Below are positions 6,100 to 12,174 of a DNA stretch of 12,174 nt, piece by piece. The DNA comes from Candidatus Woesearchaeota archaeon. GTDB taxonomy: Archaea; Nanobdellota; Nanobdellia; Woesearchaeales; UBA12501. Position 1 is the first letter of the stretch, and the number at the start of each line of letters is the position of its first letter. The position numbers and the translations under genes were made by a program. The notes below the pieces were generated by a model. That model saw only the letters and a program-made list of their open reading frames with translations. It was not told the origin of the DNA and did no database searches. The stretch lies in assembly GCA_016203375.1 (NCBI GenBank), contig JACQMX010000020.1, forward strand, positions 1 through 12,174, in the 5' to 3' direction.

Positions 6100-6786
6100 C
6101 TACATTGGCTTCTTGTTCATTGGTGATGGCGTCTTCTTTATCTGCTGCGTAATCCTGCTTAGCTCATTCACATTCTCAATGAAGCCTGGCAAGATTTTTT
6201 GGAAGACTTTCTCCAATGCCTTAATTTCAGTCCCAATATCCTGCAAGCCATGATCGTATTCAGAAATCTTGCCAAGCACGCCTTCATGCAAACGATCAAA
6301 GCTGCTCTTCATGTCCTGTATCGCCTGCTCTATTCTTGCTACACGAGATTCTGTGGTGTCTTTCCAATCGAGGATCTTGTTCACATTGTTGATAAGATCC
6401 GTCCACTTTTCGTCAATAATCGCTTCAGCTATTTCCTGAATGCGCTCATCCGTCATTTTTCCTTCATTCATGCCGCCCATGGCTCCAGTTGAGCCCATCC
6501 CTTGCGTTGTGTGAAATGCCGGCGGCGCGCCAGCTCCCATGGAAAATGGTGTGGAGACGATGCCCTCCTTGATGTCCGCTTGGTTAATTGCGTTATTAAT
6601 TTGATCAACGCTGTATCCTGCACGCTGCAGGTTTTGAATGATCTGATTATTTGATAATCCTTGGCTTCGCATGGCAATAACTTGTTCAACAGGGATATCA
6701 TTCGGCATTGGTTTCGTCTCCATAGGTGGCTGAAATGGTTTCTGTGTTGCGGGTTTCTTTCCAAAGATGTCTTCCAGAAATGCCAT
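6100..6786 (-). CDS. Coiled-coil protein with UBA-like N-terminal helices
   Basis: This 228-aa soluble protein begins MAFLEDIFGKK. Residues 32-70 (VEQVIAMRSQGLSNNQIIQN and on to GYSVDQINNAINQA) form a short helical repeat of the UBA type, where a hydrophobic GLS/GYS turn precedes each amphipathic helix. A Gly/Met/Pro-rich linker follows (about 78-110). Residues about 112-217 have heptad-like spacing and should form a long coiled coil. There is no signal peptide or membrane helix, so it is cytosolic. It has its own TATA box and a weak GAGG (6791-6794). Archaeal filament clusters often carry coiled-coil FlaC/D/E proteins that sit around the ATPase; a similar role is possible here but no FlaC or FlaE signature is certain. 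It converges on the membrane-protein operon. Confidence 0.85.
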   Translation of the reverse strand: MAFLEDIFGKKPATQKPFQPPMETKPMPNDIPVEQVIAMRSQGLSNNQIIQNLQRAGYSVDQINNAINQADIKEGIVSTPFSMGAGAPPAFHTTQGMGSTGAMGGMNEGKMTDERIQEIAEAIIDEKWTDLINNVNKILDWKDTTESRVARIEQAIQDMKSSFDRLHEGVLGKISEYDHGLQDIGTEIKALEKVFQKILPGFIENVNELSRITQQIKKTPSPMNKKPM

Positions 6787-6820
6787 GCGTCCTCATTTTA
6801 TAGTACCTGTTTCCATGGTT

Positions 6821-6828
6821 TTTAAATA
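6821..6828 (-). promoter_or_regulatory. TATA box for the UBA/coiled-coil gene
   Basis: Read on the minus strand the box is TATTTAAA, centred about 39 bases before the ATG. This predicts a start near 6799 and a leader of about 12 bases that includes GAGG. It lies just past the stop of the upstream minus-strand gene. Confidence 0.5.
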
Positions 6829-6835
6829 TTACGTT

Positions 6836-7321
6836 TTATCCTTCTCGGAGAAGCGGTCGTTGCCCCAGCTTTTCCTCAATTCTATCGTCAACAATCTTCT
6901 CCACCATCGCCTTGGTGACAAAATTAACGGGTTCCCAAAGGTTGATATAATTTTCCAGCACCTTTACCTCGTCTGTCTTTGCGCATTCCTTTAATTCTTT
7001 TACAATAAGTTTTGTCTTATCACGAAGATCATAAAATTCTCGTCGAAAATCAACAAGTTCTGAATGGGTTGCCTTCAGTTCGCTCGTTAGTTGCTTATTC
7101 ACGTTCAAAATCGTTTGATCGGTATCTTGCGTCTTTTTCCGTAAAGAGGTATAGCGTTCTTCAAGAATGCGAAGGCGCCTGCTCAGGTTATTGAGCTGCA
7201 TCGAAAGGTCGCTGACGCTTACGCCAGCTGCTTCATCATGCTTTCCTCCGAAAAGACCTGCGTGCTTTTTTTCTTCTGGTTGTGTGGGAGGAGCGCCGAA
7301 AGGGAGACCTTCATTTGCCAT
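6836..7321 (-). CDS. Coiled-coil protein, possible FlaC-like filament accessory protein
   Basis: The 161-aa cytosolic protein starts with a Pro/Lys-rich, probably disordered segment containing LFGGK (compare IFGKK in its neighbour). A continuous coiled coil follows from about residue 35 to 112 (SDLSMQLNNLSRRLRILEER and on). The C-terminal block 118-148 (EVKVLENYINLWEPVNFVTK, then a helix) looks like a small folded cap. Length, coiled coil and location beside a FlaI-type ATPase gene resemble archaeal FlaC-type accessory proteins, but this is a resemblance and not a family match that I can prove. The transcript appears leaderless. It is divergent from the ATPase gene, so the two promoters share one 184-base region and could be co-regulated. 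Confidence 0.85.
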   Translation of the reverse strand: MANEGLPFGAPPTQPEEKKHAGLFGGKHDEAAGVSVSDLSMQLNNLSRRLRILEERYTSLRKKTQDTDQTILNVNKQLTSELKATHSELVDFRREFYDLRDKTKLIVKELKECAKTDEVKVLENYINLWEPVNFVTKAMVEKIVDDRIEEKLGQRPLLREG

Positions 7322-7337
7322 AAAGTTAAACCCGCAA

Positions 7338-7347
7338 TATTTATATA
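7338..7347 (-). promoter_or_regulatory. TATA box for the FlaC-like coiled-coil gene
   Basis: On the minus strand the sequence is TATATAAATA, centred about 21 bases before the ATG at 7321. Normal archaeal spacing puts the transcription start at or next to the ATG, so the mRNA should be leaderless; no ribosome binding site is visible. Confidence 0.65.
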
Positions 7348-7407
7348 CCCTCTTCTCCTTTGTTGCCCATAAATTCCGTCGGAAGGGGTTTAATGCGGCA
7401 ACAAGGC

Positions 7408-7417
7408 TTTTTTATAT
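7408..7417 (+). promoter_or_regulatory. TATA box for the ATPase gene
   Basis: TTTTTTATAT is the best box A in the divergent region and predicts a start near 7440, leaving a leader of about 65 bases. That leader holds short repeats: GTGAGTA (7446-7452, 7456-7462) and CAGATAG (7473-7479, 7481-7487). An inverted repeat, TTGTTGCC (7360-7367) with GGCAACAA (7397-7404), sits almost midway between the two divergent TATA boxes. Confidence 0.5.
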
Positions 7418-7505
7418 CTCACGTCTCTTCGAATAATAAAGTTATGTGAGTATACGTGAGTAATAAAAAACACAGATAGGCAGATAGACAAAAAGAGGGT
7501 GTTTG

Positions 7506-9788
7506 ATGCCAGAGGATGTTTGGAAATACGAAGTCATCCGTGAGGGTGAGGATGTCATCCTCCGCATCGATTGCGAACGTCTTGCCCGTGTTCCTTCTCT
7601 TGAAGATGATCCCCTCTATATGGCGAAGACGATTGATATTCTTCTAGAAGTCGGTCAGGTAACAAAAATTGTTTTTTTTCAAAAGCGTGATTTTGAATAC
7701 GATATAGATCAAACGCAGCTTATCCTTGAAATCGCCAATCTCTATGGCATGCTCTTGCGCCAAAAAGATTCCTTTGGTTTCGAAGCCATGACATTTGGTG
7801 GAAGGTGCAGAAAAGGCGCGGAGCAGCGGTACCTTACCATTCAAACAGTTATATTTCGGCATTTGAAAGAAGACACCATTGGTACATATGTCGAGCTGAA
7901 ACGTCTTCTCCGCGATGAGCACATCAAGCAACAAAAACTGCTTGATCCGGTAGACATTGAGTGTTCGCAAAAATACCAAAGCGTACTCAGCTATTTGCTC
8001 AAGCTCCTTGATAAGACCAAACTTATCGCGCTCGCCCGTCCGTATCTTGAAGGCCATCGTGTCGGCACACGGGATATCTATCGCGAAATCCTGCAGCCAC
8101 TTATCAAGCCTGATTTTATGTTCACGCGCTTGATGGCCGCGTATCCTCTTGGTGGTGAAGAGATTGATAATTACACTATTGGTGGGGATACAGAAGTAAC
8201 CCTCTTCAAATTTCCAGACAGTACAAAATACCTTTACCATATCTTGCCTCCCGAATTCAAACTTTCTGAGGAAAAATATGATATTCTTGATATGGCTCGA
8301 AAGATCATGGCGGAGCATAAGCCAACGCGAGCGGAGTTTGTTAATCCTCAACGCATGCGTGATGTATTCTATCACGTTGGTCATGACCTTATCGAAGAAT
8401 TGCTTGCCTATCGAGGCATGCACTTAACGGATGCAGAAATTGATCAATTGACAAAAATCCTTGTGCGATACACGGTGGGCTTTGGGCTGATTGAAGTATT
8501 GCTGCAGGACGATAAAATTCAAGACATCTCTATCAACAGTCCAATGGGAAGAGTGCCAATGTTCATCGTGCATGGAGACTATGCTGATTGTGACAGCAAT
8601 ATCGTTCCCACAACACCAGAAGCGGAATCATGGGCCTCGAAGCTGCGTATGATCTCCGGCAGACCATTAGATGAAGCCAACCCAATCCTTGATACCGAGC
8701 TTCGTCTTGGCTATGCGACAGCGCGCGTTTCCGTAATCACGCAGCCGTTAGATCCTACCGGGCTTGCGTATTCTTTCAGGCGTCATAGAAACAAGCCATG
8801 GACCTTGCCCTTGTTTATCAAGCAACGAATGATAACCCCCATGGCCGCGGGTTTGCTCAGCTTCTTAGTTGATGGTACGCGAACGATGCTTATCGCTGGA
8901 ACAAGAAGCTCTGGAAAATCATCTTTCCTCACATCGCTGATGGTGGAGATCATGCGGCGTTATCGAGTTATCACGATTGAGGACACGCTTGAGCTGCCAA
9001 CGGATTCTCTTCGCGAACTTGGTTATAACATCCAAAGCATGAAGGTAGCAAGTGCCTTGGTGAAAGGCTCAAGCGAAGTGAGCGCCAGCGATGGCATTCG
9101 AAGCACGCTGCGTCTCGGGGATTCTTCCCTTATTATCGGCGAAGTTCGTTCCGCCGAGGCAATCGCGCTTTACGAAGCCATGCGTGTTGGCGCGGCAGCG
9201 AATGTGGTGGCAGGTACCATCCACGGCGATTCACCGTATGGTGTTTTTGATCGTGTCGTGAACGACATTGGCGTTCCACGAACTTCATTCAAGGCAACGG
9301 ACATCATCATTGTCGCTAATCCTATTAGAAGCTCTGATGGCATCCATCGAAACAGGCGAGTCACGCAAATAACGGAAGTGCGAAAACATTGGGAAGAAGA
9401 CCCCTTGCTTGAGGGTGGCTTTGTCGACCTCATGAAGTATGAGCCCAAGAAGGACGAGCTTGAGTTAACGCATGACCTCATTAATGGCGATAGTGATGTG
9501 CTGAAGGCTATCGCCGGCAATGTCGCTGATTTTGCTGGCAATTGGGAGGCGCTTTGGAACAACATCGATCTCCGCGCGAAGATCAAGAAAGCGCAAGTAG
9601 ATTATGTGATGAAGCTTGGCGATCTTGAACTGCTTGAAGCGCCATTTACTATAAGCTGCAATGATCAGTTCCACATCCTGACAGATAAGATAAAAGAGGA
9701 AGTTGGCGCTATAGATACAAAGCGCATTTATGACGAATGGGAGATGTGGCTGAAGAAGGAACTCAAAAAACACAAGATGAAAGAATAG
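7506..9788 (+). CDS. FlaI/GspE-family type IV filament or secretion ATPase, enlarged
   Basis: I choose the ATG at 7506, five bases after GAGGGT (7495-7500); a TTG directly before it is in frame but unnecessary. This gives 760 aa, well above the roughly 500-600 aa usual for FlaI. The C-terminal motor domain is complete: Walker A GTRSSGKS at 465-472 (Lys471), Asp box ITIEDTLEL at 489-497, Walker B region LIIGEVRS at 542-549, and His box GTIHGDSPYG with His573. The N2-type segment with LTDAEIDQLTKILVRYTVGF and RPLDEANPILDTEL lies just before it. The first ~270 residues match no domain I recognise, and about 130 residues follow the motor core. The role in the family is ATP-driven assembly of a pilus/archaellum-like filament or secretion from the cytosolic face, together with a FlaJ/TadC platform, here the next gene. 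Confidence 0.93.
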   Translation: MPEDVWKYEVIREGEDVILRIDCERLARVPSLEDDPLYMAKTIDILLEVGQVTKIVFFQKRDFEYDIDQTQLILEIANLYGMLLRQKDSFGFEAMTFGGRCRKGAEQRYLTIQTVIFRHLKEDTIGTYVELKRLLRDEHIKQQKLLDPVDIECSQKYQSVLSYLLKLLDKTKLIALARPYLEGHRVGTRDIYREILQPLIKPDFMFTRLMAAYPLGGEEIDNYTIGGDTEVTLFKFPDSTKYLYHILPPEFKLSEEKYDILDMARKIMAEHKPTRAEFVNPQRMRDVFYHVGHDLIEELLAYRGMHLTDAEIDQLTKILVRYTVGFGLIEVLLQDDKIQDISINSPMGRVPMFIVHGDYADCDSNIVPTTPEAESWASKLRMISGRPLDEANPILDTELRLGYATARVSVITQPLDPTGLAYSFRRHRNKPWTLPLFIKQRMITPMAAGLLSFLVDGTRTMLIAGTRSSGKSSFLTSLMVEIMRRYRVITIEDTLELPTDSLRELGYNIQSMKVASALVKGSSEVSASDGIRSTLRLGDSSLIIGEVRSAEAIALYEAMRVGAAANVVAGTIHGDSPYGVFDRVVNDIGVPRTSFKATDIIIVANPIRSSDGIHRNRRVTQITEVRKHWEEDPLLEGGFVDLMKYEPKKDELELTHDLINGDSDVLKAIAGNVADFAGNWEALWNNIDLRAKIKKAQVDYVMKLGDLELLEAPFTISCNDQFHILTDKIKEEVGAIDTKRIYDEWEMWLKKELKKHKMKE

Positions 9789-9816
9789 ATTGTTGCGTAT
9801 TTACCATATAGCATGT

Positions 9817-9825
9817 ATTTTATAC
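9817..9825 (+). promoter_or_regulatory. Possible TATA box for the platform protein gene
   Basis: TATTTTATA lies in the 91-base gap after the ATPase gene and would place a start near 9847, inside the ribosome binding site. ATAAATA at 9834-9840 is an alternative. Read-through from the ATPase gene is equally possible, so this is weak. Confidence 0.3.
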
Positions 9826-9844
9826 CATCTTCATAAATAAAAAA

Positions 9845-9874
9845 GAGGTGACCATAGGCAAGCACGTCTATGGT
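9845..9874 (+). promoter_or_regulatory. Ribosome binding site separated from the start codon by a hairpin
   Basis: GAGGTGA (9845-9851) is a strong Shine-Dalgarno match but lies 28 bases before the ATG at 9880. The bases between form a 9-bp stem: 9851-9859 (ACCATAGGC) pairs with 9866-9874 (GTCTATGGT, one G-U pair), with loop AAGCAC. Folding the stem would leave only the five bases 9875-9879 between it and the start codon. An in-frame TAA at 9874-9876 excludes any earlier start. Confidence 0.55.
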
Positions 9875-9879
9875 AAGGT

Positions 9880-12153
9880 ATGGCGTCCGAGAAGAATAAA
9901 CAACCACAAAGTCCGCAAGAACAGCGACGGGATGAGATAGATGAACTTATGCGGAAGTATAATGAGCGGCTAAAGCAGACGCTTGTTACGGGTGAGGAAG
10001 CTCCAGCAACGACAGAAACGCAGCCTATTCGAACCATTGAATATTCAGAATTTAAGAAGCAATACATGCCGCGCCACATGACCTGGTATGAAGCCGTGTG
10101 CCAATTTTCTGAGAAGATTATCAAGATAGCACCTGACCAGAAAAAGCTCCCTGATTACCAAGAAGCAATCAATATTTGCCATCTCAATGTGACCCCCGCA
10201 GGAGTCATGTCATTCGCCATTCTTGGGCCAGTGGTCCTTGCCCTTCTTGGCGCTTTGATAAGCTTGCTTTTTGGTTCTGTCTTTTTTGTTTTGTTTTTTG
10301 TCATTGTGGGCGTTGCACTGCTCAGTCCATTACAGAATTATCCATTCTTCTTAGCCAACACCTGGCGCATGAAAGCGAGCAATCAGATGGTTCTCTGTAT
10401 TTTTTATGTGGTTACATATATGCGCCATACATCAAATATTGAACTGGCCATAGAGTTTGCCTCTGATCATCTTTCTCCACCACTCTCTCTTGATATGAAA
10501 AAGGTCCTTTGGGACGTTGAAACAGAGAAATACGAATCAGTCAAGGAAAGCCTCGACATGTACCTTGATACATGGAGAAAGTGGAACATGGAATTCATCG
10601 AGGCCTTCCATCTTGTTGAAGGATCCTTGTATGAAGGAAGCGAAGATAGGCGTCTTTCCATGCTCGAAAAGGCGCTTTCTACCATTCTTGATGAAACGTA
10701 CGAAAAAATGCTGCATTACGCCCAAAACCTGAAATCCCCCATTACCATGCTTCACATGCTCGGCGTTATATTGCCCATCCTTGGCTTAGTTATTCTTCCG
10801 TTGGTCGTCAGCTTTATGTGCCAAGTCCAATGGTACCATCTCGCTGCATTGTATAACATTATTCTTCCTATTTCCGTGTATTATCTCGGTAAAACCATTC
10901 TCGCGAGCAGGCCAACGGGTTATGGGGATACTGATATTGCTGAAACCAATCCGCAGCTGCGAAAGTTTCGTAATTTCATTCTTAAGATCGGCAAAACAGA
11001 AATCGCGATAAAGCCGGTTTATATCAGTGTTATCATCGGTGTTTTATTCTTGCTCATTGGCATAAGTCCGTTGTTGCTGAACGGTCTTGTCGGGAAAACA
11101 AATTGGGACATCATTCTGGATAATGACAACAATATCAAGCGCGTTTTTGAGCTAGAAAATCGTGATGAGAAATTTTCATTGCTTGGCTACAAGAATTCGA
11201 AAGGATGCCCCCCGGGCGAAGAGGGTGCAGGCGAGCGCATTGGGCCATTTGGTTTGGGTGCAGGACTTCTGAGCTTGAGCCTCGTGCTCTCCCTTGGCTT
11301 GAGCATTGGCATCTATCACAAGATCCGCTCGCAGAATGTCATCAAGATCCGTGAAGAATCAAAAAAACTCGAAGACGAGTTTGCCTCCGCGTTGTTCCAG
11401 TTGGGCAATCGCTTAGGCGACGGATTGCCGGCGGAAATAGCCTTTGGCAAAGTCGCTGAGGTCATGGAAGGCACGATCTCCGGCGAATTTTTCAGGTTGG
11501 TGTCATCAAACATCACGCGCATGGGCATGAGCGTCAACGAAGCAATTTTCCATCCCGATCACGGTGCTTTGGTGTATTATCCTTCCGCCATCATTGAAAG
11601 CTCAATGAAGGTGCTTACGGAATCAGCGAAGAAAGGACCCAAAATTGCCGCGGAAGCAGTCATCAATGTCTCGCGCTATATCAAGGAAATTCATCGCGTT
11701 AACGAACGCCTCAAAGATCTCATGGCTGATGTTATATCCTCAATGAAATCACAGATAAGCTTCCTCACTCCAGTTATCGCTGGCATTGTTATTGGCATCA
11801 CGTCGATGATCACTACCATTCTTGGCAAACTTGGCGTGCAGATACGGAACATCACCGCGCAGAGTGGCGGTGCCGCGGCCGGCGGAGCGACTGGTCTGGT
11901 TGGCTTATTTGGTGATGGCGTACCAACATATTATTTCCAAATCATGGTTGGCCTGTATGTTGTTCAGATTGTGTACATCCTCACCATTCTCACGAATGGC
12001 ATCGAGAATGGTGCGGATAAGCTGAATGAGCGCTATAGCCTTGGCGTGAATATGATCAAGAGCACGATACTCTATGTTCTCGTATCTTTTGGCGTTATAT
12101 TGTTATTCAACATTATCGCTGGAAGTATTATTGGGAGGATATCGCTGGGATGA
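9880..12153 (+). CDS. FlaJ/TadC-family membrane platform protein, two T2SSF modules
   Basis: The start must be the ATG at 9880 because an in-frame stop lies four bases before it. The 757-aa protein has a charged cytosolic N-terminus (about 1-105) and roughly nine membrane helices near residues 107-130, 133-150, 286-312, 318-341, 378-402, 457-479, 624-648, 683-706 and 727-752. Two cytosolic helical modules of the T2SSF type lie at about 160-285 and 490-623; the second contains DEFASALFQLGNRLGDGLPA, typical of TadC/FlaJ proteins. The family forms the inner-membrane platform on which the ATPase works. It is longer than ordinary FlaJ. The segment 403-456 between helices 5 and 6 is polar, has a cysteine and is probably an external loop; a Gly/Ala-rich stretch (662-679) precedes helix 8. 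It follows the ATPase gene, the standard order for these motors. Confidence 0.92.
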   Translation: MASEKNKQPQSPQEQRRDEIDELMRKYNERLKQTLVTGEEAPATTETQPIRTIEYSEFKKQYMPRHMTWYEAVCQFSEKIIKIAPDQKKLPDYQEAINICHLNVTPAGVMSFAILGPVVLALLGALISLLFGSVFFVLFFVIVGVALLSPLQNYPFFLANTWRMKASNQMVLCIFYVVTYMRHTSNIELAIEFASDHLSPPLSLDMKKVLWDVETEKYESVKESLDMYLDTWRKWNMEFIEAFHLVEGSLYEGSEDRRLSMLEKALSTILDETYEKMLHYAQNLKSPITMLHMLGVILPILGLVILPLVVSFMCQVQWYHLAALYNIILPISVYYLGKTILASRPTGYGDTDIAETNPQLRKFRNFILKIGKTEIAIKPVYISVIIGVLFLLIGISPLLLNGLVGKTNWDIILDNDNNIKRVFELENRDEKFSLLGYKNSKGCPPGEEGAGERIGPFGLGAGLLSLSLVLSLGLSIGIYHKIRSQNVIKIREESKKLEDEFASALFQLGNRLGDGLPAEIAFGKVAEVMEGTISGEFFRLVSSNITRMGMSVNEAIFHPDHGALVYYPSAIIESSMKVLTESAKKGPKIAAEAVINVSRYIKEIHRVNERLKDLMADVISSMKSQISFLTPVIAGIVIGITSMITTILGKLGVQIRNITAQSGGAAAGGATGLVGLFGDGVPTYYFQIMVGLYVVQIVYILTILTNGIENGADKLNERYSLGVNMIKSTILYVLVSFGVILLFNIIAGSIIGRISLG

Positions 12154-12174
12154 TTAAGCTTCTATTTACAATGC
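12150..12174 (+). CDS. Start of a further gene, cut by the window end
   Basis: ATG at 12150 overlaps the platform protein stop (ATGA), and GGGAGGA (12133-12139), ten bases upstream, is a good ribosome binding site. The visible codons read MIKLLFTM, a hydrophobic start that would suit a membrane or exported protein, though eight residues cannot decide that. Translational coupling with the platform gene is likely. Confidence 0.55.

Noticed and set aside
7644..8423. A 259-codon open frame on the minus strand opposite the ATPase gene
   Set aside because: It lies wholly inside the well-supported ATPase gene, has no promoter or domain, and reads like an antisense shadow.

Overview
The window looks archaeal and most likely comes from a DPANN-type lineage in the Woesearchaeota/Pacearchaeota range. 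The archaeal call rests on three things: A/T-rich TTTATATA-type TATA boxes placed so that transcripts have short or no leaders, strong GAGG-type ribosome binding sites on some genes, and a FlaI/GspE-type ATPase next to a FlaJ/TadC-type platform protein. The exact lineage is inferred from gene style and not proven.

Left part (1-3557, + strand): the 3' part of a large secreted cell-wall hydrolase gene carrying a lytic transglycosylase domain followed by an M23 endopeptidase domain, then two paralogous lipoprotein genes. The first lipoprotein gene overlaps the hydrolase gene by ATGA; the second has its own TATA box.

Middle (3558-4053): almost 500 bases without a convincing gene, holding two very stable hairpins and a set of mutually exclusive long-range pairings. 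After it come three genes for paralogous five-helix membrane proteins (4054-6034), which share a first-helix motif ending in TK-x-x-G or a close variant.

Minus strand (6100-7321): two small coiled-coil proteins, each with its own TATA box, converging on the membrane-protein genes and divergent from the ATPase gene.

Right part (7506-12174): an enlarged type IV filament/secretion ATPase (760 aa), an enlarged two-module platform protein (757 aa, about nine helices), and the first codons of a further gene overlapping it by ATGA.

Working model (inference): the ATPase and platform form the motor of an archaeal type IV filament or secretion apparatus. The three small membrane proteins and two coiled-coil proteins are candidate accessory parts. 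The secreted hydrolase and lipoproteins act outside the membrane. A murein-type hydrolase beside such a motor is unexpected in an archaeon and suggests attack on, or penetration of, a bacterial-type or pseudomurein wall. No pilin or prepilin peptidase is visible in the window.
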